Source of the DNA: an uncultured Aquimarina sp.
GTDB lineage: Bacteria; Bacteroidota; Bacteroidia; Flavobacteriales; Flavobacteriaceae
DNA: 64,000 nt
Assembly: GCA_947498775.1 (NCBI GenBank)
Contig: CANMLL010000015.1
Location: 1-64,000, forward strand
Direction of reading: 5' to 3'
How positions within the stretch are numbered: the first letter of the stretch is position 1; the number at the start of each line of letters is the position of its first letter. Under the pieces are notes generated by a model. That model did not search any database and was not told the DNA's origin. It saw nothing but the letters and a program-made list of their open reading frames with translations. Made by a program: the position numbers and the translations under genes. Below are positions 1 to 8,588 of this stretch, piece after piece.

Positions 1-1453
1 CATACACATAATAGGTGTCAGCCCCCTCCGGCTCCACCAAAGGGGGAGTGTCTATAAAGGTGCGTTTTAAAATTACCCTACCTAGTTTGTCTTTATACTC
101 CCGAGTGGTTCTCAAATCACCGTCTTCGGGTCTCCAGTTCTCATCTTTGGTAATGCTTACATACAATTGATTGGCTGGATAATAGCCATCCCTGGTTAAG
201 GTTGGTGCTTCGGTATTTGTGGCAGCTGCAAAGGTGACCTCAAAATATGCTACTTCATCTTCTGCATTGGTAGCCCAATCAAACTTGATGGTATGATCGG
301 TATTGCTGTTAGGATTGGCTTTCCAATCCTTTCCCGGAGCTCCCTGCTCCAATACACGATTAAGCGGGGAGGCTTCAAAAATACTCTCGCTATACGCATT
401 GACCTGTGTTGCATTGGTAATGCCTGGAAAATCATCTGCATATTTATTCAAATAATAACTATTGATATCGGTAGTGACATTTACACTTTTGAAAGCTCCA
501 TTACCTTCCGAAGTAAAGGGAAGGTACTCTTTAGCCTGTCTTCCGTATGCATCATATTCGATATGGGTTACAATATCTTCTATTTTTCCTTGTGCACCCG
601 AAATAAGGGTTGCTATAGCAGTAACATTTCCATCTAACTTTTGAACTATAGGATTCCAAAAGAATTGATTCGTGTTGACATCGGTACTGTAATATAAATA
701 ATTTCTAAATCTAGCCGTAGTGGTGTCTTCTCTCCACTTGAAGTCCGTTCCATTAATAACCTTGTTTCCATTGATATCATAAACTCCACTAATTCCTGAA
801 TTGCCTCCGGAATACTGATAGGGATGAATCACCCCTACCAGCAAATACCACGTATCCAATTCTGGCAGATCACCAACCCAGAAATAAGGATTGCCATTGG
901 CCGTACCATCAAGATTGTTTACATTTTGAGTACCATGATAGGTCGTTCCATCTTGCGATCCGGTGCGTTTTACCCAAACTGTATAGCGATAGCCTATATT
1001 CTTATCCACATTAAAATAATCGGTATTCCATCCCCCATCGGCATTGCTTTCAACATCATTACCACATTGCCAGAGTAACGAGAGCTTTCCTGCCGGATCT
1101 ACTCCGGTTACCCGGCTATTTTCCGAGGTTTGTCCGTTTTGATTGAAAAAAGGAGTGCCTCCCTCTCCCGGGGTCCAATCCATAGGAAGAAGGTTATTGA
1201 TCGAAGCTCCCGTACCTCCCGCTCGAATTGATCGTTGCTGCATCGGTCGTCCAAGACCATCAAAATATGTGACGCTCTCGATAGTGTGATTCACCTTATC
1301 CAGATTTGAACAGTTTACATTTTCGATATCATTAATCGTAACCGGTTCTTGTGGTACCGAAGTATGTACATAATTCTTATCAGACAAGGTCGTTTGTCCT
1401 TGTAGATTCAAACCCATTCCTAAAATTAATATGCTATATATGATGATTCTCAT
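1..1453 (-). CDS. DUF6443/RHS-type secreted protein, partial (C-terminus beyond window)
   Basis: Partial gene of 484 codons that runs off the left edge. The start at 1453 gives a signal peptide (residues 1 to about 19, ending NLQGQ). Residues 64-73 read FDGLGRPMQQ, and a later stretch reads HIEYDAYGRQ followed by KEYLPF; these are hallmarks of the DUF6443 N-terminal domain of Bacteroidota RHS-repeat proteins. Between the two hallmarks lies an insertion of roughly 200 residues, rich in W, Y, G and N, that looks like a beta-sandwich or lectin-type module; this is inferred from composition only. The gene lies 28 bp after the 1993-residue RHS/PKD gene on the same strand and is probably cotranscribed with it. 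The RHS core and any polymorphic C-terminal toxin would lie outside the window, so a toxin role is not shown. Confidence 0.8.
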   Translation of the reverse strand, partial: MRIIIYSILILGMGLNLQGQTTLSDKNYVHTSVPQEPVTINDIENVNCSNLDKVNHTIESVTYFDGLGRPMQQRSIRAGGTGASINNLLPMDWTPGEGGTPFFNQNGQTSENSRVTGVDPAGKLSLLWQCGNDVESNADGGWNTDYFNVDKNIGYRYTVWVKRTGSQDGTTYHGTQNVNNLDGTANGNPYFWVGDLPELDTWYLLVGVIHPYQYSGGNSGISGVYDINGNKVINGTDFKWREDTTTARFRNYLYYSTDVNTNQFFWNPIVQKLDGNVTAIATLISGAQGKIEDIVTHIEYDAYGRQAKEYLPFTSEGNGAFKSVNVTTDINSYYLNKYADDFPGITNATQVNAYSESIFEASPLNRVLEQGAPGKDWKANPNSNTDHTIKFDWATNAEDEVAYFEVTFAAATNTEAPTLTRDGYYPANQLYVSITKDENWRPEDGDLRTTREYKDKLGRVILKRTFIDTPPLVEPEGADTYYVY

Positions 1454-1481
1454 TTTGTATTGTTTTTAATATTGATACCCA

Positions 1482-4230
1482 TTACCATTGATCTCCACAA
1501 TTCGGACAGTCAGGATCAGGATCTCCATTATTAGATCGATTAACTATAACAGTAAAATACTTTCTATGTATCTCCTTTGTTTGGGTATCTTTTATTTTTG
1601 CAGTTATATTGTATTCTCCATTTCTAGTAGACCCAAAAGAAAATCTTCTGCTGGTATTAGTAGACGTATAATTATCAGAATAATCCTGTAAATACACAAC
1701 ACTCCAAGTAACATTACTATAATTACCAGACCCACCTGTAACCGAAGTAATATTGAAAGTCACATTAGGATTGCTATTATTGATTTGTGTAGATGTTTGG
1801 TTAGTAATTGTACGTATTGGATTATATGAATACACCGTTTTGGTATTGGAATATACATCATGTGTGGCAGGAGTAATACGTGTATCAATCACTCTCAATT
1901 TTACTGTATAGCTCCCTGTACTAGTATAACGGTATGAAAAACGAGTACCCGTACCACTTTGCTTTACATTATTTACATACCACTCATAACGGCGATATCC
2001 TGAGCCCCCGCCAATACCACTGGTGCTAAAATCTACTGTAGTGCCTTTGACAATATGGGTTTTACCACTTACTATTGGAGAAACCAGTGGATTGTATGAA
2101 TATACCGTGACACTGCGTTCTTTAAAATGATTCGGAATATTGTTATCCACCACTCGGAACTTTACCGTATAGGCAGCCTGCGAGTTTACTTTGTAGGATA
2201 ACTGAGTGCCTGTATAACTCTGTTTTACATTATTTACATACCATTCGTACCTGCGGTTGCCTGATCCGTTGCCAATACTTCCGGCTGTAAAGGTGATCGT
2301 AGTACCATTCAATACATACGTATGGTTCTTGGCCAACGATGGCGTATTGAGTGCAGTATGTGAATACACCGTCCTGGTATTGGATTCTTTATAATGTGTA
2401 GGAGAAATTCGCGTATCAATCACTCTGAATTTTACATTATAGGTTCCCTTTGTTGGAAAACTGTTTTTATAGGTCGTTCCGGTATAACTCTGTTTTACAT
2501 TATTTACATACCACTCATACCTGCGGTATCCCGATCCATTACCAATGCCACTGGCAGTAAAAGTTACTTCGGTGCCTTTGACAATGTGTGTTTTGCTGGC
2601 ACTAATGCTAGGGGTATTTAACGGGTTATACGAATACACCGTTACACTGCGTTCTTTAAAGTGATTCGGAATCGTAGTATCCACCACTCGGAACTTTACT
2701 GTATAGGTTCCTGTTGAATTAAAGGGCTGTACTAACTTGGTTCCGGCATAGCTTTGTTTTACGTTATTGATATACCACTCGTACCTGCGACTGCCTGATC
2801 CATTACCAATATTACCGGCAGTAAAGGTGATCGTACCGCCTTTTAGAAAATAGGTGTTACTTTTTGAAAGGGATGGCGTATTGAGTGCGTTATATGATTT
2901 TACGGTCACGCTTCGCTCTTTGTAATAACTAGGAATACTGTTGTCTATCACTCGGAACTTCACCGTATAGCTTCCTGTTGAATTAAAGGGCCGTGCCAGC
3001 GTGGCCCCTGTATTACTTTGCTTTACATTATTGATGTACCACTCATAACGACGACTGCCTGAACCTCCGGAAATGTTACCCGCTGTAAAAGTAACTGTAG
3101 TCCCTTTTATAAAATGAGTATGATTTGAAGAAAGACTTGGTGTCGTCAAATCATTGTGAGAAAATACCGTTCTGGTATTCGAGCTCCATAGCGCATACGA
3201 AGGAATCGTATTATCAACCACCTTAAACTTAATCGTATAGGTACCCGTAGAGGAAAAGGTCTTGGTAAAACTAGTCCCTGTAGCACTCTGCTTTGCATCA
3301 TTAATATACCATTCATATCTACGACTGCCTGAGCCTCCACCAACATTACTCGCCGTAAAAGTAACCGCAGTACCCTTTACAATATGTGTTTTATTGGCAC
3401 TAATTGATGGCCTACTTAATGGGGGGTTTACATAAATCGTAACACTCTTTTCTTTATAATGTCCTGAAATGTTGTCATCAATCACACGGAATTTTATCGT
3501 ATAATCTCCAGAGGTACCAAAAGTCCTCTCTAAAACTAAACGGTCTTCAGATTGTTTTTGACCATTAACATACCACTCGTATTCCAAATCATTGGAGCCT
3601 CCCGTAATAGAACCCCCGGTAAAAGTAACACTAGTACCTGTAAAAATGTAGGAAGAGGATACACTTGTGGCTAGCGAAGGAATCCCTAATTCAGCATATA
3701 CTCCTAGCCTACTGGCACTGCTTATTGATGATTTACCCGTAACCTTGTCTATTACTTTAAATTGAATACGATAGCTCCCTGTGGTATAACTGGTGTATTG
3801 AAAACTAGTACCCACAGCAGATTGCTTAACATCATTTACATACCACTCATAGCGATACGAACCAGATCCACCACCGATTCCAGACACACTATAATCCACC
3901 ATAGTGCCATAAGTAATATGATCATGGCTCTCATATAGGCTTGGGGTAGTTAACCCAGCATAAACCGTAGAAATAGTCATAACACTATCGGTACTTTGCT
4001 TGGTTTGTGCATCATAGGCTAATACCGATACCCTGTAACTGCCTTCTGATGGAAACGAGGTACTAAAACTAGTGGCCGTATCACATTGCTCCTCTACTCC
4101 GTTGACACTCCAGGTATACAACATATTAGTGCCTGATCCAGTAGTACCCGCGGTAAAAGTAACCTCCTGGTTCGGGGTAATCGTACCCGAGGTGGATCGG
4201 GTAATGGTTACACCACTTAGTACATCAGAA
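1482..4230 (-). repeat. ten tandem PKD-like repeats, about 265 bp each
   Basis: Residues of about 1080 to 1990 of the 1993-residue protein form ten units. A typical unit has a TPSLS-like start, then HIVKGTTVTFTAG, GGSGSRRYEWYINNVKQS, a GTYTVKFRVID strand and an ERSVTVYSYNP-type linker. The conserved DNA segment encoding the YEWYVNNVKQS core recurs near 1960, 2223, 2490, 2757, 3022, 3290, 3568 and 3832, a period of 262-278 bp. The middle units (4-9) are the most alike; the first and last have diverged. The fold assignment (PKD/Ig-like beta sandwich) is inferred from length and motif. Confidence 0.85.
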
Positions 4231-7200
4231 CCTTGTCCCTCATAATTATAACGCATTTGTTGGGCTACATAGTCATCCTGATCCAAAACATACTGTAAAC
4301 GATTAAAATCATCATATTTATAGTAAATTGTTTCGCCCTTGGGATCCGTAATACTGGTAACGCCTATCAAAGGATCATAGGTGTAGGTAGTGATCATGGC
4401 ATTGGGAAGATCGTCTCGCAAGTCATCTAGGGCTTGGCGTAAAGCACCTTCCTTTCCTAAATATCCCTGAGTTCTGTCATTATCAGCATCGGATAAGGTT
4501 TGCAAGTCGCTTACATAACTTGTAATATCTGCATAAGCTACATTTTCTAATTTTGCGATTGGATGTCGTTGTTGATAACCCCAGATGTACGATATCGGAC
4601 TGCCATCAACTCTTGAAACTTCTAAAGGATTGCCTCGATCATCATAATTGATATATTCGATACGATCTTGTAAAGTTGCACCTCCTTTAGCAGATTGGAC
4701 GATTTCAGGTAAAACAATGCTAGTACTCCAATCTTTGTATTTGGTACGTAGTCGGGAAGTAAGTACTCCATTTATATAGGTCTCTTGTTGTATGGGTGCT
4801 GCAATACGATGTTGTGTTGCTTTTTTCTTCAACTTTGAAATGGTATTGTATTCTACAGTAGTTAAATCTTCTCCTAGTGCAGTTGCAGAAATAACATCAT
4901 CTGGATAATAGCTTCTTGTAACTATCGTTTCTGCATTACTATCAGTAGTTGTAGTCTGTATAGGCATGGTTCTACCTTGATATCCTGAATCATATCCGTA
5001 TTGAATAGTTGTCTTTACTGCTCCAGAATTATACCGATTTGTTTTTTCGGTCTGTTCTAATAAAAAACGCTCACTTAAATTATCATATCCCAAATATCCA
5101 GCACCGGCACTACCAACATAACCCATGGCTATATTATCAATACGGATATCCCCTTGTTTTTTATAGGTATTATATAGTTCTTCTACTTCAGCAAACGTAT
5201 CACTAACCTTATCGTATGTATATGTTTTTTCACGAATCAATAGCCCTCTTCTGTGAGAATAATCCACTGCTGGAGCAAAAGGATAAAAGTTTTCTGCCCA
5301 AACAAACTCATTAGAATCACCAAAACCGCCTGCATCAGCAAAAAAACTATAGGTGTACTCTGTTTTACCTTGTTCTTTATCAGTATTATATGCTGTAACG
5401 TTAGTATAACCAACATGATACGTACTTTGTCCATTAAATGGAAATATGCTATTGGACTGGATAACACTAAAAGAGCAAGAATTAGGACCTTGTCGAAAAG
5501 GGGCATTTTTTATAAAAAAAACAGGTGGATTTAGCGATAAGCCACTTGATGAACCCGTATTATCATATTGATTATAGGTATACTTCTTAGTATTTAGGAT
5601 AGCTCCATTATCATCTTTAAACCGTATTTCTTTAATTCTAAGCCCTCCTGTCTTTGCTACATTTGAAGGATTGTTGTTGTCATTTTCTATGGTTTGTTTA
5701 TAAAAAGATATATCTGCAGCGCCATCAGAAAGAAAAGGGCCATTTTTTATGCTTATAGTATATTCACCTGCTTCCAAATTTAATACCCCTGTTTTATTTA
5801 TGTTCAAAAAAGTAAGGATCAAATCGCCATTGGCTTTAGTGATTTTAATGGTTGGACAATCACGAGTAGGATTACCAAGACAATTCTGAGAAAAAGAAGT
5901 TGTATAAGAAACGATACCGCTCTCATTTAGAGTAAAATTAGAACTAACGATTTCTCCAGGAACGTTAGAGTTTACAACTTGTGATCCTATAATTAACTTA
6001 GAGGCTAACCTGTTACCAGCAAAAAAAGCTGCTCCACCCGATACTGTATTGGATTCGTATACAAACTCTGTTTTACCCTTGGTAGGATATTCTATTTCCT
6101 TCAATAATAGCGTTTGTGCGTGAGACTCATCCACTGTGCGATCTCCTCCATCTACGTGTACTGGACCAGCATTGGTTGTATATGCAAATTCGGGATATAA
6201 ATACTGGTTATCAACACCGTTAGAATAATCCCAAAAATCTCTATCAAATGAAAATCGTTCAGGAAATGGGTGTTCCTGGTAATAAGTAAATTCATGTTCT
6301 TGATTGATTGTGTTTCCCTTTTGCTGTTTGATCTTTTGTAAGTACAATTTCTTGGTTCTTTGATCGAGATCTCCATAGTTTCCAAAATGTTCCCATGCGC
6401 TAGTAGTGAAATATCCGTATTCAAATAAGTAACGATCAACAATATGGTTATTAGTGTCTTTTAGCTCAATCTTAGAAAGTGCTTTATCATTTTTGAGGTC
6501 TACTCGGGAAATAGCATAGTCAAAGTGGATACTACCTTTAGGTGTTACAATAGAGATAAGATATGCGGGAAAATAACGATCTTCAGAGAATGTAATAGAT
6601 ACTCCCGGTGTAGTACAATCTCCATTTAGAGAAGCTTGTATGTATTTTTTCTGTTCCAGGATATTCCAATACTCAATTTCGTTGGTGCCTTTTGCATAAT
6701 TGAAACGAATACTATTCCCTTTATGATCCTTGATCTGTGTAAGATACCAACCAGAAGTATAGAAATTAATTGCCAAGGGAAGGTTCTGATTTTGGGCTCG
6801 AATCCTACTTTGTTTGGTTTCAAGAACTGTATCTGAGGTTCCTGAAATAGTACCAAAAGTATAGATTAGTCCCTTTTCGGTAGTAATTTCCCAACCGACA
6901 ATCTTATTTGAGTTATCTTTTGTATAATTAATTATTAGATCATTTTTGGGATGACTATATACCCCGCCATTTTGATCGAAGAAAAATTTTCCACTTGCTC
7001 CTGGATAGTTAAAATAATATACATCAGACTCATAATCCTGATGTCCCTCTGTAGCGTTTTGAAAAAGTAGATTCTTTTCTGAGGAGCTTAAGGTAAAGTA
7101 GTTACTTACTGTATTAGTGGTATTAATAAAACCCTGAGGGTCATCATCGGCAATACCTCTCACACTACGAGTAATCATACCTCCTGCGTTAAGTGTCCAA

Positions 7201-7463
7201 CCTAGTCCAACACGAGACGCAATTTCATTAACTTTTATTCCAGAAGCATGATAATTTAAAGATACAGGAATGTTTATCTCCTGTTCTGTAATATTAACTA
7301 TCGGAATAGAAATATTAGGCGTACCTGTATGCAGACTCACTGGGATATCGATAAATTTACCTAAAGCAGCGGCCTCAGGAGTAGGTGGAGAAATGTTAGG
7401 AACTTCTTGCCCAAAAGTTAAGGCGCATACCATTCCAAAGATAAATAACATTTGTTTTTTCAT
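1482..7463 (-). CDS. giant exported RHS-like protein with C-terminal PKD-like repeats
   Basis: 1993 residues. A signal peptide (residues 1 to about 18) is followed by the N-terminal module typical of flavobacterial RHS proteins (LGKFIDIPVSLHTGTP, then NYHASGIKVNEIASRVGLGW). YD-like stretches continue to about residue 1075 (YINYDDRGNPLEVSR, YIWGYQQRHPIAK, YTYDPLIGVTSITDPKGE, YYKYDDFNRLQYV). The RHS core and variable tail expected next are absent. In their place are ten PKD-like repeats of about 88 residues to the end. No type IX sorting domain is visible; the tail ends in a DPDCPNCG motif. It probably acts outside the cell, as an adhesin or as a partner of the RHS protein encoded 28 bp downstream; that role is inference. 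Some repeats are close to each other at the DNA level, which suggests recent internal duplication. Confidence 0.85.
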   Translation of the reverse strand: MKKQMLFIFGMVCALTFGQEVPNISPPTPEAAALGKFIDIPVSLHTGTPNISIPIVNITEQEINIPVSLNYHASGIKVNEIASRVGLGWTLNAGGMITRSVRGIADDDPQGFINTTNTVSNYFTLSSSEKNLLFQNATEGHQDYESDVYYFNYPGASGKFFFDQNGGVYSHPKNDLIINYTKDNSNKIVGWEITTEKGLIYTFGTISGTSDTVLETKQSRIRAQNQNLPLAINFYTSGWYLTQIKDHKGNSIRFNYAKGTNEIEYWNILEQKKYIQASLNGDCTTPGVSITFSEDRYFPAYLISIVTPKGSIHFDYAISRVDLKNDKALSKIELKDTNNHIVDRYLFEYGYFTTSAWEHFGNYGDLDQRTKKLYLQKIKQQKGNTINQEHEFTYYQEHPFPERFSFDRDFWDYSNGVDNQYLYPEFAYTTNAGPVHVDGGDRTVDESHAQTLLLKEIEYPTKGKTEFVYESNTVSGGAAFFAGNRLASKLIIGSQVVNSNVPGEIVSSNFTLNESGIVSYTTSFSQNCLGNPTRDCPTIKITKANGDLILTFLNINKTGVLNLEAGEYTISIKNGPFLSDGAADISFYKQTIENDNNNPSNVAKTGGLRIKEIRFKDDNGAILNTKKYTYNQYDNTGSSSGLSLNPPVFFIKNAPFRQGPNSCSFSVIQSNSIFPFNGQSTYHVGYTNVTAYNTDKEQGKTEYTYSFFADAGGFGDSNEFVWAENFYPFAPAVDYSHRRGLLIREKTYTYDKVSDTFAEVEELYNTYKKQGDIRIDNIAMGYVGSAGAGYLGYDNLSERFLLEQTEKTNRYNSGAVKTTIQYGYDSGYQGRTMPIQTTTTDSNAETIVTRSYYPDDVISATALGEDLTTVEYNTISKLKKKATQHRIAAPIQQETYINGVLTSRLRTKYKDWSTSIVLPEIVQSAKGGATLQDRIEYINYDDRGNPLEVSRVDGSPISYIWGYQQRHPIAKLENVAYADITSYVSDLQTLSDADNDRTQGYLGKEGALRQALDDLRDDLPNAMITTYTYDPLIGVTSITDPKGETIYYKYDDFNRLQYVLDQDDYVAQQMRYNYEGQGSDVLSGVTITRSTSGTITPNQEVTFTAGTTGSGTNMLYTWSVNGVEEQCDTATSFSTSFPSEGSYRVSVLAYDAQTKQSTDSVMTISTVYAGLTTPSLYESHDHITYGTMVDYSVSGIGGGSGSYRYEWYVNDVKQSAVGTSFQYTSYTTGSYRIQFKVIDKVTGKSSISSASRLGVYAELGIPSLATSVSSSYIFTGTSVTFTGGSITGGSNDLEYEWYVNGQKQSEDRLVLERTFGTSGDYTIKFRVIDDNISGHYKEKSVTIYVNPPLSRPSISANKTHIVKGTAVTFTASNVGGGSGSRRYEWYINDAKQSATGTSFTKTFSSTGTYTIKFKVVDNTIPSYALWSSNTRTVFSHNDLTTPSLSSNHTHFIKGTTVTFTAGNISGGSGSRRYEWYINNVKQSNTGATLARPFNSTGSYTVKFRVIDNSIPSYYKERSVTVKSYNALNTPSLSKSNTYFLKGGTITFTAGNIGNGSGSRRYEWYINNVKQSYAGTKLVQPFNSTGTYTVKFRVVDTTIPNHFKERSVTVYSYNPLNTPSISASKTHIVKGTEVTFTASGIGNGSGYRRYEWYVNNVKQSYTGTTYKNSFPTKGTYNVKFRVIDTRISPTHYKESNTRTVYSHTALNTPSLAKNHTYVLNGTTITFTAGSIGNGSGNRRYEWYVNNVKQSYTGTQLSYKVNSQAAYTVKFRVVDNNIPNHFKERSVTVYSYNPLVSPIVSGKTHIVKGTTVDFSTSGIGGGSGYRRYEWYVNNVKQSGTGTRFSYRYTSTGSYTVKLRVIDTRITPATHDVYSNTKTVYSYNPIRTITNQTSTQINNSNPNVTFNITSVTGGSGNYSNVTWSVVYLQDYSDNYTSTNTSRRFSFGSTRNGEYNITAKIKDTQTKEIHRKYFTVIVNRSNNGDPDPDCPNCGDQW

Positions 7464-7629
7464 AAAAGTTGTTTTGTGATTGATTTAAGTTGTTCTTTAA
7501 CACCACAATATTAACACCCGCCAGTTTCATTTTCCGGGACTGAGGAAAAAAATTTTCAATTTTTTTTTATTTTTTTGATGTTGGCAGTATGGGATAGGTA
7601 TAAAAAGACTACTACCAGGTCTCTATTTT

Positions 7630-7899
7630 TTAGGCGTAAGATGGTAGGTCACTTCGGTTAGGTTCTTTATGATAAAACCCGAATTGAAATCCTACAGATC
7701 TTGCATATACAAAGCTTTGTAGGGTAAAGTTATACTCGATAGGGGCATTTAATCGTTTCATTAGATTGATAATGCGATATAATTTGGTCTTCGAGATTTT
7801 TAATCTTTCTGCCAATTCTTCTGCAGATCCCGTGGCTTGTAAACGAATCAACTGATCGATACGCTCCATGATTTCGATTTGTTTGATGATCGTACTCAT
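7630..7899 (-). CDS. small HTH (HTH_11-like) DNA-binding protein
   Basis: 89 residues. Residues 12-50 form a clear helix-turn-helix (IDQLIRLQATGSAEELAERL, then ISKTKLYRIINLMKRL), like the winged-helix HTH_11 or DeoR N-terminal fold. Residues 51-72 could form the wing (NAPIEYNFTLQSFVYAR). There is no effector domain, so this is a minimal repressor-type protein. It lies 167 bp upstream of the start of the giant RHS-like gene on the same strand and could regulate it; that is inference from position. Confidence 0.7.
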   Translation of the reverse strand: MSTIIKQIEIMERIDQLIRLQATGSAEELAERLKISKTKLYRIINLMKRLNAPIEYNFTLQSFVYARSVGFQFGFYHKEPNRSDLPSYA

Positions 7900-8126
7900 A
7901 ATTTGTTTCCCTTTTTTGATGGTTAGTACTTTTTCATTCCTTCATGTTTTTGCAATACTGCTTTTTGTGTGCTAATTTGTTTAGTTGGTTAAATTTTGCG
8001 GGGTAACTATCTTTTTTGACGATGTGTCTCTTATTTGGATGGTTAGATATTTGGATTATTAGATTATTAGATATTTTGACTTCATACTCTGTTCTAATTA
8101 CTTTTTCATTTTTCACTTCTCACTTT

Positions 8127-8372
8127 TCACTCCCCGCCTCTGCAACCATACTGTAACAAATACCTTCTCTTGGCTTTATAGATAAACTGCACTGCCTGTT
8201 CGCTAGATTTTCCTTTCAAATAAAGTTTATGTATCCAGATATACAGCATCAATTTATACGGACTATAATGTACCAGGTTGTACATAAATTGATCCAGTTT
8301 AAGTTTAAGGTTAAGTGCCAGTACCGTATCTATGGTAAACTTACTTTTTTTGTTATACCCAAAACGACGCAT
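8127..8372 (-). CDS. small basic hypothetical protein
   Basis: 81 residues, not recognised. The composition is strongly basic and aromatic, with an amphipathic helical middle (LALNLKLKLDQFMYNLV) and a KAKRRYLLQYGCRGG tail. It lies on the same strand as the HTH gene and the RHS genes, 227 bp upstream of the HTH gene. No signal peptide or known motif is visible. The ORF is plausible because it is longer than nearby chance ORFs and has an ordinary amino-acid composition, but it could still be non-coding. Confidence 0.4.
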   Translation of the reverse strand: MRRFGYNKKSKFTIDTVLALNLKLKLDQFMYNLVHYSPYKLMLYIWIHKLYLKGKSSEQAVQFIYKAKRRYLLQYGCRGGE

Positions 8373-8588
8373 GTTTTAATTTTTTGTTGGATCAAAAGTA
8401 TAGTGTGGGATGGATTGGATGCAAGGGAAGCATGCTTAGATTCATGAAATTGCACTTCAAATTCATGAATCTTTAATAGAAAAATGTGATAATGTACTAT
8501 ACTAGAAGTTGTTAATACTAAAATAACTAATATCACATTAATCTTGATTAGATTTATATAACTTTGTTCGAAATCGATTAGTTTACAA

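Noticed and set aside
7934..8116. 60-codon minus-strand frame
   Set aside because: It covers a low-complexity ATTAGATTATTAGATATTT-like stretch with odd composition and no motif.
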